Positions 47,601-50,637 of a stretch of 64,000 nucleotides of DNA are shown one piece after another. The notes below the pieces were generated by a model, which was not told the origin of the DNA, ran no database searches, and saw only the letters and a list, made by a program, of their open reading frames with translations. Location: positions 10,557,086-10,621,085 of the forward strand of contig OZ024785.1 in the NCBI GenBank assembly GCA_964017065.1. The letters are read 5' to 3'. The translations under genes were made by a program, and so were the position numbers. How positions within the stretch are numbered: position 1 is the stretch's first letter; the number at the start of each line of letters is the position of its first letter. Origin of the DNA: Haliclona indistincta. Its lineage: Eukaryota > Porifera > Demospongiae > Haplosclerida > Chalinidae.

Positions 47601-50516
47601 TATAATATGTAGGGATGACCTCGAATTAAGATGGCAGCTACTCATGTTGAAAATGGGTTTTCGCACATATCTCTATTATTATACATCTATACTGCATTTT
47701 AACTATCTCTAAGTGACTCTGAAGTGTAAGCGCTTGTAGGACGTCTATTAAAGTCGCCGGGACTGCTTGCTTGACGACGAAAATCAAGACAGAGAGAATT
47801 TGCAGATCTTCGCTGTTATAGCGTTTCTCGAGATTCTAGACATCTAGGATTGATCAGGCGATTGTTCTGAGCATGGGAATACCATTGGCGAAGCTGGCAG
47901 ACGTTTCTAAAGTGGTAAACTAAAATTGCCGCCCACGCGAATTGTTCATCTTCTTTCTTCTTCTTCTTCTTCTTTGACAAGCATAGCGCTGTCCTGAGTG
48001 AACGAATCACTACCAAACCTGCACCATCGCATGTGTATATATCAGGGTTAGTGCACTTACGTCTTAGATAGGCATCAAACACTACCAGAAGCGAGTAATC
48101 CTTGAAAAACATGGTTTTTGGACCGTTTTGGACTAGCGACTTCATTAATTAACCCTCTTGTCGCTTCTTATCATTAACTCCGCCCACATCGGTTTTGCAG
48201 CTATCTCGCTACTGCGTTTTGTCTCTGCTCTGGACGCTTCAGCGCGCAAGCCAGAGGTATGAAAATGTGTCTAAACCAGTACTATACCCTAAATAACACT
48301 GATCTGTTCGTTAACGCTTCAGATGGCGGGTTAAAGCTGACTTACACAGACGTGAACAACTTGAGTGTCTAGCCTGCTTACCGGCAGCAAGATTCTACGC
48401 ACAGTAGGGTTCCTACACCACGCAGCGTAAGTTGCAAAGGACTAGAAGCCTCTGTGAGTGTGATATTGACTTCAACAAGATTCTACTAGGCGTGCTCCTA
48501 CTATTTAGGCTCGCAGCATCGATGAATTGTCAGTGCTATAGTCTCTTCTTCATCCATTACAATACTAACAAGTATCATGTTGTCAAATCATACCTGGACT
48601 TGACATTATGCTGTCTGCGTCCTCAACCTCTTTAACTATTTTAAACCTTTCAATGAATGATTATTCTTGTGATTGGTAATATTAAACATTCAAACCACAC
48701 TCCTTACTCTCAAGAGGCTGTGCACGTTCACATCTCTGCTAGACTAGTATCTATATACTGCTCACAGAGTTGTAAGAATGAAATAACATCTAACATAGAA
48801 TACAACATACTAATAAGTTCAAACTGACAGTGATCAAAAAAGTAACAGGAACAAGTAAAGTAAAAAATTTTTAATAAAAAACTGAAAAGTGTAGGGATGA
48901 CTCTTAAAAAAGGAAAGGAACAAGATGGGATGATGCTTGCAAAAGTAAAGGAACAAGATGGAATAATGCTTGCAAATGTAAAAGTCCCAAGTATCCCTAC
49001 ATCAGCGGCTTGAAGGAGGACGCAGTCCGATGGAGTAATTGACGGTTGTGAATCTGTGTTTGGAGGACGCAGTCCGATGAAGTAATTGACGGTTGTGAAT
49101 AACTATAATAATAGGTATCTGTGTTTAGGAGGACGCAGTCCGATGAAGTAGTTGACAGTTGTAAATAAGCTGCAGGTAGCTGTGTTTGGAGGACGCAGTC
49201 CGATGAAGTAGTTGACAGTTGTAAATAACTAGAGGTATCTGTGTTTTGGAGGACACGGTCTGATAAGTAATTGACGGTTGTAAAAGGTATAAGAAGAGGA
49301 TTCCGCATTTGTCAATTGCACGTCGTCGCAGCAAGCCGCTGATGTAGGGATACTTGGGACTTTTACATTTGCAAGCATTATTCCATCTTGTTCCTTTACT
49401 TTTGCAAGCATCATCCCATCTTGTTCCTTTCCTTTTTTAAGAGTCATCCCTACACTTTTCAGTTTTTTATTAAAAATTTTTTACTTTACTTTTATTTAAT
49501 AATGGATGCAACGTCATGTGGTAATTGCATCTCATTATGCTCAAGTCTTATGTGAAAAGTAGTGATTTTTTTTACAATTTGAGCTGTTTTATGAATGCAA
49601 ATACAAGTACTGGTGCCATTTAGGCAGTGTTCATAATAAAACTTTTTTTGCTGGAAAACGCAAAAAAAAATCCGTTTGTTTCAGTTACCAGATGCCAAAT
49701 AATAAAAGCGTTAAAGTTTTGGAAGAAATAATATAGTATGCACAACAATGTGTTACAAAATATGACTTTTTTTGGGTTTCACCCATTTTAGCTTTTCATA
49801 GGTGCAAGTGCTCGCAAAAATTCTTATAAGTTGCTAACATCGGTGGCTTGATACCGTAAATCACTCTCATAGGATTATTCCAGACCTTCCCAGTGATATA
49901 ATTATAATCGGTCATTTAGTCTGATCGACAGTGAAGAATTTTTTAATCAAATTTTGTTTTCGTGATGATATCATAATCTATGATGCTGTTTTTGTCTGTC
50001 TGATGGTCAATCTTCACTGACCTTTTAATAAAGGCTGGGTTGTAGAGAAATATCTTGATAAAGAACTGTTCTTCTTCATGATAACCATAGATTGGCCTAC
50101 ACGAAAACAAATTAAGTTTAGTGAACTTATTCATTTCTTAGTGTAGACCTTCCAGTGATCACAGATATATTCCAAACATGGCTATGGCTGGTTGTCTTAG
50201 ATACAGCCCCCAAGGACACTTGCAAAGCATGGTTTATGCTTCTTCCAAATTGTTTCAACCAACTTGCGGAGGGTGAGTCAGACGAAGGAGACGGTATAAG
50301 AAGGTAAGGAAACCCTCCATGGATGTGAAGGCACGTCTTTTGTCCAGCTGGTGTTGACCCAAAAATACGAATAACAGGAACCCGTTCAGAAACTGAGGAA
50401 GAAAAATGGGAAAAGGGATAATCCATTCCTTTAATAGGCGTCGCCATGTGATAGTCTATGTCGACAATGCGGCAGCGAAACACAGCCTTGGCCTTGTCGT
50501 CCATGCCGAGGTCCAT
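5533..50516 (-). CDS. REV3L: REV3L, DNA polymerase zeta catalytic subunit (N-terminal 1479 codons, 18 exons, gene runs off the left edge)
   Basis: This is the catalytic subunit of the translesion polymerase zeta, which extends from mismatched or damaged primer ends together with REV7. Eighteen exons were placed by matching the known protein order and requiring splice sites and phases to agree; the total is 4437 bp, exactly 1479 codons. The N-terminus has the family block around VPVIRIFGSTPAGQKTCLH. The middle is serine-rich and acidic and holds two REV7-binding motifs (IITPVAAPPS near 28030 and IITPAKLPPS near 27475). The C-terminal part in view is the exonuclease-like domain (DPDILVGYEIQMSSWGYL) followed by LIGRTSEMARLYGIEF. 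The polymerase active site and the cysteine-rich tail are not in the window and must lie left of base 1. The middle is shorter than in the human protein. The start could be M at 50516, 50504 or upstream at 50567. Identification is firm; exact ends of exons 5, 8 and 9 are less certain. Confidence 0.95.
5723..5841 (-). CDS. REV3L: REV3L exon 17
   Basis: A 119 bp exon encodes SYENVSFHVLHERTPHFAHK, matching NYTFENVSFHVLHQRFPLFT. It leaves in phase 2 with donor GTAAAA. Confidence 0.94.
5931..6061 (-). CDS. REV3L: REV3L exon 16
   Basis: A 131 bp exon encodes TSEVVVTGRILLDLWRLIKN, matching MSEINIVGRITLNLWRIMRN. The acceptor is TTTGTAG and the donor GTAGTG. Confidence 0.94.
6588..6907. mobile_element. 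hAT MITE, TIR TAGTGATGCACCGATACA, 8 bp TSD
   Basis: Perfect 18 bp TIRs are flanked by a perfect 8 bp duplication GTTATGCC (6580-6587 and 6908-6915), diagnostic of hAT. ATCGGT units repeat inside both ends and probably serve as transposase-binding subterminal repeats. Length is 320 bp. Confidence 0.92.
6916..7723. other. REV3L intron 15, short repeats only
   Basis: No coding sequence was recognised. About 7370-7460 resembles an inverted copy of about 33360-33480, probably fragments of one MITE. Confidence 0.35.
7724..8300 (-). CDS. REV3L: REV3L exon 15 (exonuclease-like domain)
   Basis: A 577 bp exon starts VQHLTTLSVEVHAASRGSL and contains LLPDPEYDPVLFISYYI and EVDPDILVGYEIQMSSWGYL. These match the SVELHARTRRDLEPDPEFDP and YDPDILLGYEIQMHSWGYL blocks. 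The acceptor is TTTCTTTCAG and the donor GTAGTT, leaving in phase 1. Confidence 0.96.
8499..10275 (+). pseudogene. hAT (ZBED-type) transposase pseudogene and element end
   Basis: The left end starts TAGGGCTGGAACGAGTACTC, typical of hAT elements with ACTCG subterminal repeats. The coding remnant starts at 8650 (MPKRKRTSVVWEHFELPDVT). A BED-type zinc finger follows (CSLC, then a degraded LETKHP). Further fragments are VALNTDLWTSKATEAYLTAT (first catalytic Asp region, 9100-9180), GCFGYTLQLAINNRLSSNPL (9370) and LLAAVLDPRYHQLKFLNDD (9915). The C-terminal dimerisation block is CLEWWKRNSSRFPGVAELA (10170). At least four frameshifts and several stops break it. It abuts a retrotransposon fragment near 10275, and no right TIR was found. 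Confidence 0.88.
10275..10767 (+). pseudogene. Fragment of an R2-like (restriction-like endonuclease) retrotransposon ORF
   Basis: The reading frame carries ARLDIRAAGFWGSRHQQAYF and DVRVFNPNA, a PD-(D/E)XK-like signature. VEQGSFTPLVFSTIGGLGNA and RNKISFSLLRSAITCLRGSR follow. It is homologous to the minus-strand ORF at 22674-23567. It lacks the reverse transcriptase and has frame breaks near 10330. Assignment to an R2-like clade is inference. Confidence 0.7.
10769..13157. mobile_element. Long foldback element with terminal hairpins (family F, most complete copy)
   Basis: Two arms of about 800 bp are inverted copies: 10769-11600 and about 12290-13157. Each tip is itself a hairpin: AGGGAGGCAC-GGTA-GTGCCTCCCT at 10771-10794 and AGGGAGACAC-TACC-GTGTCTCCCT at 13132-13155. 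Just inside lie an AAGATGGCGGCT box, a polypurine or TTC tract, GCCTAGCGCC and CACGTGACC boxes. The centre holds three copies of a 150 bp module (11684, 11886, 12134 inverted) starting TGTAGGGATCTATGGTCTGT. TA flanks both ends. No transposase is present. Confidence 0.85.
13160..13310. repeat. Extra copy of the TGTAGGGATCTATGG module
   Basis: This is a fourth local copy of the 150 bp module, outside the right hairpin of the foldback. It runs from ACAGCCACTGATGTAGGGAT to ATAGAAATCTTTTTAATTTC. Confidence 0.8.
13311..14052. other. REV3L intron, nothing recognised
   Basis: The stretch is AT-rich to about 13500, then unique-looking sequence leading into the tandem repeat. No domain or TIR was found. 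Confidence 0.35.
14053..14292. repeat. 48 bp tandem repeat, 5 copies
   Basis: Unit starts fall at 14053, 14101, 14149, 14197 and 14245; the unit starts GCATGCAGGACTCGCCTGTT and ends CTGATCACTGGT. Diverged half-units continue on both sides (13993-14580). Because 48 is a multiple of three, several frames stay open on both strands, which gives spurious ORFs of up to 193 codons. Confidence 0.9.
14581..15330. other. REV3L intron, diverged repeats only
   Basis: Scattered GTACAGAGAA and TGTTCACT-like words suggest decayed continuation of the preceding tandem repeat. Nothing else was recognised. Confidence 0.35.
15331..15465. mobile_element. Short MITE with TACCGTA ends (135 bp)
   Basis: The ends are TACCGTA and TACGGTA, with AAATTTCGAGG-type internal palindromes. 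A relative lies at 17050-17214. It sits just upstream of the pogo-like transposase remnant. Confidence 0.65.
15495..16706 (+). pseudogene. pogo-like DDE transposase pseudogene
   Basis: The start resembles MTLRRYFKPVDQTADGLPDP. The helix-turn-helix region is deleted between about 15610 and 15620. The DDE core is well preserved in one frame from 15614 to 16282. LILNWDQTGIRLVPSSSWTI holds the first Asp, HPSYSFPSDWNISHSPKHWS lies in the middle, VINDNFRGQ holds the second Asp, and CLLPPNT precedes the third. Two frameshifts near 16240-16300 and others near 16350 break the remainder. The acidic tail (ESDEDEDNGS, 16530-16610) is open. It matches the pogo/DDE_1 family common in marine invertebrate genomes. 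Confidence 0.85.
16710..17297 (-). pseudogene. HIRAN-like ORF extended through a MITE
   Basis: A 195-codon frame is open. Its C-terminal two thirds (16710-17045) contain ETLVCALEPNNSRDRNAVAV and IVGHLPLKVSCVCTLFLKRG with GLEVPCTVVF. That pattern resembles HIRAN domains (E-P-x-N-x-x-D-x-x-A-V-x-V followed by G-x-L-P), found in some DNA-repair helicases and in transposon-linked proteins. Residues of the N-terminal third are encoded by a MITE (17050-17214). It lies inside a REV3L intron next to a pogo-like remnant. It may be a captured or transposon-linked gene; function is unknown. Confidence 0.55.
17050..17214. mobile_element. MITE with TACCG/CGGTA ends inside the HIRAN-like ORF
   Basis: The ends are TACCGCG and TACGGTA, and internal AAATTTTCG/CGAAAATTT palindromes resemble the MITE at 15331-15465 (inverted). 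The frame stays open through it. Confidence 0.6.
17806..18454. mobile_element. TIR element with 9 bp TSD carrying a gene fragment (Pack-type)
   Basis: TIRs of about 90 bp are nearly identical, starting TAGCCTCGTCCCCAGGCTCT. The direct repeat CATCCAGAG lies at 17797-17805 and 18455-18463. A 9 bp duplication points to a Mutator-like or Merlin-like mechanism. Between the TIRs lies an exon-like stretch resembling a RecQ-type helicase N-terminus. No transposase is present. Confidence 0.85.
17991..18155 (+). pseudogene. Captured RecQ-like helicase exon fragment
   Basis: The frame reads MCEDDEFESALKYALEWTGN and then SPKPEQVTAFRAVYNKKIP. KPEQ-x-x-A-(F/V) is the Q-motif region just upstream of Walker A in RecQ-like helicases, but the Walker A that should follow is absent. 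It ends in unrelated sequence after KKIPS. I infer a captured first coding exon. Confidence 0.5.
19261..19675 (+). pseudogene. BEL/Pao retrotransposon gag fragment (DUF1759)
   Basis: A frame from about 19330 reads LKDLDEKLLDCIDNERVIAD followed by QQSDEFLSKVYAALHKADEA. VKLPKLTIHPFSGDITQWTG, then FWDSFKSSVHS, is the hallmark of BEL/Pao gag. It is cut by a foldback-family arm at about 19676, and no protease or polymerase follows. Confidence 0.82.
19673..20571. mobile_element. Family F foldback, right half only
   Basis: The copy begins with the module AGCCACAGTAGGGATGCATG and ends AATACAATGCATTTTGGCCG CCATATTG near the tip. It matches 12130-13120 throughout. It inserted into the BEL gag fragment. 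The terminal hairpin is lost. Confidence 0.75.
20602..20706 (-). CDS. REV3L: REV3L exon 14
   Basis: A 105 bp exon encodes AATPNNIFGYKLSHSKMEE, matching PSLNNTYGFKVSIQNLQEA. This block leads into the exonuclease-like domain. Both boundaries are phase 0. Confidence 0.92.
20877..21350. mobile_element. Nested MITE, TIR TAGACGGCATAGTGCTGA
   Basis: Inverted ends TAGACGGCATAGTGCTGA continue into a TTACTATAAATAG stretch. It is 474 bp long and followed by a T-run at 21351-21372. No ORF of note. Confidence 0.75.
22030..22500 (+). pseudogene. Ulp1-like (C48) protease and PHD-finger remnant
   Basis: The frame to 22299 contains SGSSDCGLFAISFAATLAVG, the D-C active-site segment of C48 cysteine proteases, as often carried by animal transposons. 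Upstream a DSMTHM motif is followed by a stop. Downstream, around 22380-22480, LFCDCCMPASFADMVEC and a shifted frame with RWYHED resemble a PHD finger. Several stops and frameshifts make it inactive. Confidence 0.7.
22674..23567 (-). pseudogene. C-terminal part of an R2-like retrotransposon ORF (zinc knuckle plus nuclease)
   Basis: A 229-codon frame (22878-23567) begins MKILPDDMRRSVQLASEKGS. It has CDCGAPFSIEHALSCAKGGF followed by SIRHNEIRD, a C-x-C...H...C cluster plus RHN as in restriction-like endonuclease retrotransposons. GARLDIAANGFW and YFDVRIFNP supply the PD-(D/E)XK-like acidic positions. ATTFYKRLASLLAAKW follows. A shifted frame continues to about 22674 with SHFLLSSTLLNPIYSG. Reverse transcriptase is missing. 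Clade assignment is inference. Confidence 0.72.
23807..25060. mobile_element. Family F foldback, left arm plus two central modules
   Basis: The copy starts with hairpin AGGGAGGCAC-GGTA-GTGACTCCCT (one unpaired position), then ATGGCGGCTACATACAATG and the same boxes as 10769-11600. Modules lie at 24640-24800 (forward) and 24906-25055 (inverted). The outer right arm is missing. Confidence 0.8.
25329..25904. mobile_element. pogo/Tigger-type MITE, TIR CAGTGAAACCTGTCT, TA TSD
   Basis: The inverted ends CAGTGAAACCTGTCT(A/T)A are flanked by TA on both sides. Multiple GCGACCA words repeat inside. TIR and target fit pogo-like elements, so it could be mobilised by a relative of the broken transposases in this intron. 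Confidence 0.85.
26321..26344. repeat. Solo terminal hairpin of family F
   Basis: GGACGCAC-GGTA-GTGCGTCC forms a perfect stem with the same GGTA loop as the family F tips. There is no arm sequence around it. Confidence 0.65.
26560..27152. mobile_element. MITE with CAAGGG ends and 7 bp TSD ATGCCAG
   Basis: TIRs of about 75 bp run from CAAGGGCGTATAGAGAAAGA through ATGCAAC to GATAGCGAAATA. The direct repeat ATGCCAG lies at 26553-26559 and 27153-27159. Part of the TIR (GAGGGCATGCAAC) is shared with the element at 20821-23777. A 62-codon plus-strand frame inside has no recognisable domain. Confidence 0.87.
27355..27717 (-). CDS. REV3L: REV3L exon 13 (second REV7-binding motif)
   Basis: A 363 bp exon encodes SIQSLLEHWRMIYRFLDSS, matching FSLEGLRLWKTAFS, and then EDKEVIITPAKLPPS, matching EDKKIVIMPCKCAPS. 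The latter is the second REV7-binding motif of the family. A strong pyrimidine tract precedes the acceptor, and the donor is GTCAGA. Confidence 0.92.
27777..27816 (-). CDS. REV3L: REV3L exon 12 (40 bp)
   Basis: This micro-exon encodes KNVGASSVHILSKM across its first junction and links exons 11 and 13 in phase, which no direct splice can do. The acceptor is ACCTCCAG and the donor GTAAGC. It fills the position of the GGRLLMVETRL segment. Confidence 0.75.
27914..29234 (-). CDS. REV3L: REV3L exon 11 (large central exon with the first REV7-binding motif)
   Basis: A 1321 bp exon encodes a low-complexity, serine- and glutamate-rich middle with basic patches (RNLRRKRKP). It ends with IITPVAAPPS and then PELFYSNPDDVQTAK, matching ILKPLMSPPSREEI and EPFCSNPSDVPEK. 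The motif has the hydrophobic-hydrophobic-x-P-x-x-x-P-P form that the seatbelt of REV7 (MAD2L2) grips. This exon corresponds to the very long central exon of vertebrate REV3L but is much shorter. A 214-codon open frame on the opposite strand is a shadow. Confidence 0.93.
29459..29624. mobile_element. MITE with GGCGGGCAC inverted ends
   Basis: GTTACTATTATTGGCGGGCA at 29464 is repeated inverted, with one difference, at 29599-29619. A fragment with the same interior (AAGATTTTGTAAGATCACTA) recurs at about 63855. Confidence 0.75.
29935..30265. mobile_element. Family F foldback, diverged left arm
   Basis: Starts near GAGGGCATGATAGTGCGTCC and keeps the AAGATGG box, a TTCTTTC tract, GCCTAGTGCCTTTACGC and the TTTCAGTGAAACGGC block. 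The hairpin stem has decayed. Confidence 0.65.
30707..30759 (-). CDS. REV3L: REV3L exon 10
   Basis: Fifty-three bases encode HSPQVIPQVDGTNEQVS, matching ASLSIPQLDGTADENSD. The acceptor is TTATAG and the donor GTGAGC. Confidence 0.85.
31204..31842 (-). CDS. REV3L: REV3L exon 9 (acidic, serine-rich)
   Basis: A 639 bp exon begins SSSDADLLDVLIELAHS, matching SSPDEALVHLLAGLES, and ends near ESILMTQPVWDDVEDSDM, matching ELSLVMSQRWDSNIEE. A run of seven Asp is encoded by a short TCA/GAT microsatellite. The acceptor (TAAG) and donor (GTACGG) are not strong; they were chosen because they make all phases agree. Confidence 0.88.
32703..33278. mobile_element. MITE with CAAGAG ends and 7 bp TSD ATTCTAG
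   Basis: TIRs include TCCAACTCCAATATACCCGT and AGGAAAGTAACGT. The direct repeat ATTCTAG lies at 32696-32702 and 33279-33285. The TIR resembles that of 3018-3286 (AATATACCC in the same place). Confidence 0.87.
33790..34060 (+). pseudogene. 2A-like motif ORF, probably a LINE ORF1 start
   Basis: A frame of about 85 codons carries ISGDIELNLGPGP, close to the D-x-E-x-N-P-G-P ribosome-skipping motif that begins many animal CR1-like LINEs and some genes. The Pro of NPGP is Leu here. Spacer repeats of QPVPT follow. It may end at a GTATGT donor-like site near 33974. No reverse transcriptase follows within 1.5 kb. Confidence 0.5.
34061..35425. other. REV3L intron 8, nothing firm
   Basis: No domain recognised. 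At about 35371 a partial end (TACAGCGGTTTTATTAC) of the MITE family at 40895-41292 is present. Confidence 0.35.
35430..35859. repeat. Inverted repeat interrupted by the Ty3 element
   Basis: Arm 35430-35575 is the reverse complement of 35756-35859 continued at 40136-40180. The frame 35351-35626 (minus) reads FQACPSAVVRCLKLTKDLET and may be a decayed coding repeat. The right arm was split by the Ty3 insertion at its CCCTG. Confidence 0.75.
35860..36044 (+). repeat. Ty3 5' LTR
   Basis: 185 bp, starting TGTGGAGACACC and ending ACTTCCACA. It contains TATAAATA near 35963 and AATAAA near 36016, suitable for promoter and poly(A). A primer-binding site candidate, TGGTGGTAGTGAGC, follows directly. Confidence 0.95.
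36073..36474 (+). pseudogene. Ty3 gag, N-terminal part up to an internal stop
   Basis: The first ATG in frame is at 36073 (MARNIVPPEQFNFQKPEQWT). The capsid-like block WTRWKKRFEQYR and the EQYILALYALAENC block are typical of Ty3-group gag. The frame is closed by TGA at 36472-36474, then continues in the same frame. Confidence 0.9.
36475..39996 (+). CDS. Ty3 gag C-terminus and pol (protease, RT, RNase H, integrase)
   Basis: The frame continues without a stop to 39996, ending inside the 3' LTR. In order it shows one good zinc knuckle (CTRCGRGSHSRADC) and a second lacking its first Cys. Protease (FKLDTGAGVTAV) follows, then RT with VCLMDDVLVF at the catalytic site. RNase H has ISADSSSYGLGAVLLQ and ETDHKPL. 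Integrase has an H-H-C-C zinc domain (HEGHLGVQKC...CCKC) and a DDE core (GADLFEL, RSDNGPQFDS, GLVERS). Length and order fit a complete Ty3 polyprotein. An ATG at 36493 just after the stop could start a separate product. Confidence 0.93.
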   Translation, partial: DRLVVGMRDARLSQRLQLDATLTLDKAKKALRQAEAVREQHQTLQGAGGQAGDSRSNPIQLDYVRPRGATPPRQKPRRAGRPKRKQDSSKKKQCTRCGRGSHSRADCPARDAVRHKCNKKGHYSAQCYSKSVIPSHNAGAIEDEESLDVDVGDNFLDAVTSDEQPRPWTTKVRIGTSEVTFKLDTGAGVTAVSERVHQSLHPTTPLLKPTKILYGPDRKQLQVLGQFTHTLSHDKKTSVQQIFVVKGLRTNLLGLPAITALNLAARLDSVDNYRAKVLAAYPDVFTGLGNLGEPYKIELKPDARPHAIYTPRRVPYPIRDKVKRELERMEAIGAITKVEKPSPWCAGMVAVPKKSGDVRICVDLKPLNKSVLREIHPLPKVDDVLAQLSGATVFSKLDANSGFWQIPLDPSSRHLTTFLTPFGRYHFNKMPFGISSAPEHFQKRMGKMLAGLEGVVCLMDDVLVFAQDVKEHDARLDAVLHRIKSSGATLNAEKCQFRQTKIKFLGHVLGERGISADPDKTAAIRALHPPKTVSELRRFMGMVNQLGKFLPNLADTTQPLRALLSSRNSWTWGPDQQKAFDHVKVELSNPTVLALYSPDAGTKISADSSSYGLGAVLLQKNKDAWRPVAYASRSLSETETRYAQIEKEALAGTWACEKFSDYILGKRICLETDHKPLVPLLGSKHLDSLPPRILRFRLRLSRFLYDIQHIPGKLLYTADTLSRDPDTSESSEADSSSKDVDRFVEAIVSAIPASEEQVSHYQTAQEQDSICAKVLLYCREGWPDKEKVTPELQPYWGAKHKITVVNNILLHGSRIVVPLSLQEQTLKKIHEGHLGVQKCLLRARVSVWWPGITTRIKNLIYQCCKCVEHSTQPREPLIPSQLPTYPWQKVGADLFELKGANYLLVVDYYSRYPELVKLTSTTSPSIVKALKGIFARHGILEVLRSDNGPQFDSEAMTAFASEYEFSHTTSSPRYPQSNGLVERSIKTIKQLLKKSDDPFLALLVYRTSPLQWCGFSPSELLMGRRLRTTLPQVQELLIPKWSYLSEFRLKDKQHKDLQKENYDKCHRVASLPELPDGTPVLAQTGDTRTPATVVKPTDAPRSYLVQTDAGSTLRRNRHQLVTLPPTTPSRIDPPEPKKKFVRTSPIVTRSRTQAKGRGDVETPCLNRTTPVLS
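39951..40135 (+). repeat. Ty3 3' LTR
   Basis: 185 bp, matching the 5' LTR except for one base (A for C in the GACCTA(A/C)ATGC segment). The pol frame ends within it. Confidence 0.95.
40520..40740. mobile_element. MITE, TIR AGAGAGGTTGCGCA
   Basis: Inverted ends of about 28 bp (AGAGAGGTTGCGCAGTTTAC) are flanked by AAT on both sides. It is 221 bp long. Confidence 0.8.
40895..41076. mobile_element. MITE, TIR TACAGCGGTTTTATTAC, copy 1
   Basis: Inverted ends surround an interior with CACAAAAGCG and CGGTTTACGCTCTACG. The right end is slightly decayed (AGTGAAACTGCTGTA). The terminal TA is probably the target duplication (Tc1/mariner-like). Confidence 0.75.
41136..41292. mobile_element. MITE, TIR TACAGCGGTTTTATTAC, copy 2
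   Basis: Same family as 40895-41076, with well-preserved ends (TACAGCGGTTTTATTAC and GTAATAAAACCGCTGTA). Confidence 0.82.
41372..41430. repeat. Hairpin with CACTAGGC arms
   Basis: CACTAGGCGATTTTGTTG and its near reverse complement CAACAAAGTTGCCTAGTG flank a GCGCGC-containing loop. It probably represents a very short MITE. Confidence 0.65.
42121..42178 (-). CDS. REV3L: REV3L exon 8
   Basis: Fifty-eight bases encode AELRHRDQLHSFISGIEAP, which lines up with the ESEKKFQKRLQEIL segment only loosely. Splice sites (CACTTAG, GTATGC) and phase (1 in, 2 out) agree with both neighbours. Confidence 0.75.
42260..42361 (-). CDS. REV3L: REV3L exon 7
   Basis: The exon encodes AGGYPGLASIHEEEKKRRER and a short tail, matching IGGNPGLQAIWEDEKQRR. 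The acceptor is CTTACAG and the donor GTAAGT; phase is 1 in and 1 out. Confidence 0.92.
42362..43316. other. REV3L intron 6, nothing firm
   Basis: No exon or complete element was recognised between exon 7 and the TTAA-type element. Reading frames are short. Confidence 0.35.
43317..43908. mobile_element. TTAA-type MITE, TIR GGTGACGGGGTAC
   Basis: Inverted ends GGTGACGGGGTAC are flanked by TCAA on the left and TTAA on the right, consistent with a TTAA target with one mutation (Kolobok or piggyBac type). The same end occurs after a TTAA at 3007. Confidence 0.75.
44096..44692. mobile_element. MITE, TIR TAGATAAATACC
   Basis: Inverted ends TAGATAAATACC(C/G)CATG and CAGGATTGG span about 600 bp. 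A 107-codon frame inside has no recognisable domain. Confidence 0.7.
44700..45712. mobile_element. TTAA-flanked foldback element next to REV3L exon 6
   Basis: It is flanked by TTAA at 44696-44699 and 45713-45716. The ends GGTGG(T/C)(G/A)GGATACCG are inverted, and the whole 1013 bp folds on itself with nested inner palindromes around 45000-45130 and 45330-45450. Left and right arms are nearly identical, suggesting recent origin or gene conversion. No transposase. Confidence 0.88.
45741..45835 (-). CDS. REV3L: REV3L exon 6
   Basis: Ninety-five bases encode a piece with KESTCELEGDVLVADILN, matching QSTCELEVDAVAADILN. The acceptor is TTTTCAG and the donor GTAAGC. A 1 kb foldback element is inserted only 24 bp beyond the donor. 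Confidence 0.93.
46230..46888. mobile_element. MITE, TIR TGTTACGACCCGATTCACAA, TSD TCTT
   Basis: Inverted ends continue into GACCCG and GCTTCGAAGCCGG-like words. The 4 bp repeat TCTT flanks both sides. Two internal CAGCGCAGCAAG repeats lie at 46420-46600. Confidence 0.78.
47146..47239 (-). CDS. REV3L: REV3L exon 5 (weakly conserved)
   Basis: This exon was inferred because exon 4 leaves in phase 1 and exon 6 needs phase 2. A 94 bp stretch with acceptor CTACAG and donor GTATGC fits exactly. It encodes a serine-rich piece ending SQRIWDITSLS, comparable with the short FRWEQDEIP segment of the family. Similarity is weak, so the call rests mainly on phase. Confidence 0.7.
47286..47358 (-). CDS. 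REV3L: REV3L exon 4
   Basis: Seventy-three bases encode IMMDYNLYGMNFITVSAIKF, the conserved DYNLYGM block. It enters in phase 0, leaves in phase 1, and the donor is GTAAAT. Confidence 0.93.
47409..47490 (-). CDS. REV3L: REV3L exon 3
   Basis: Eighty-two bases encode a block ending in HESHIPFVLQ, matching HEAHIPYLLQ in the family. The acceptor was chosen at 47492-47491 because the alternative AG a few bases further in gives a stop. The donor is GTAAGC. Confidence 0.92.
47536..47569. repeat. Perfect 34 bp palindrome
   Basis: Seventeen bases starting CATATTATCATTGCCGA are followed directly by their exact reverse complement, with no loop. It sits beside the TGTAGGGATGACC boxes at 47568 and 47608, in REV3L intron 2. 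Confidence 0.95.
47566..48150. mobile_element. Distant family F-like arm
   Basis: It begins TGTAGGGATGACCTCGAATT, followed by AAGATGGCAGCT, a TTCTTC tract at 47950-47976 and CATAGCGCTGTCC. The order of boxes equals that of family F arms although the sequence has diverged. Confidence 0.5.
48857..49492. mobile_element. Foldback element with central tandem repeats
   Basis: Arms 48857-49012 and about 49335-49492 are inverted copies. Each holds the TGTAGGGATGACTC and AGTATCCCTACATCAGCGGC boxes. The centre (49014-49290) has five copies of a 45-65 bp unit starting GGAGGACGCAGTCCGATG. Confidence 0.87.
49493..50021. other. REV3L intron 2, AT-rich, nothing firm
   Basis: The stretch is AT-rich with T-runs and no recognised coding or element ends. 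Confidence 0.35.
50022..50096 (-). CDS. REV3L: REV3L exon 2
   Basis: Seventy-five bases encode RPIYGYHEEEQFFIKIFLYN and then PAFIKR, matching the YGYHEKE...YNP block of REV3L. The acceptor AG is at 50098-50097 and the donor is GTCAGT. Both boundaries are phase 2. Confidence 0.93.
50149..50516 (-). CDS. REV3L: REV3L exon 1
   Basis: The exon encodes the start and the N-terminal block with FRCRIVDIDYHMATP and GSTPAGQKTCLHIHG, the most conserved N-terminal stretch of the family. The donor is GT at 50148-50147, after two bases of an Arg codon (phase 2). Codons at 50516 and 50504 are both plausible starts. An in-frame ATG at 50567 would add 17 residues with no family counterpart. Confidence 0.92.
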
Positions 50517-50637
50517 GCTTATCGATATCGGGCGCCGATTGGGCGGTGCAAGTATAAGTTGCACCACCCACTCAGGCCAGGCCTGCCAACTCCAAGCTAG
50601 ATAGCAGCTGCCCAGTAAATATTATAGTACAGCTAGT
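50517..50637. promoter_or_regulatory. Shared head-to-head promoter region of REV3L and REC114
   Basis: Only 121 bp separate the REV3L start codon (50516, minus) from the REC114 start codon (50638, plus). Both 5' UTRs and core promoters must fit in or overlap this interval and the first exons. No TATA box was recognised. If REV3L starts at 50567 the gap shrinks to 70 bp. Confidence 0.6.
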
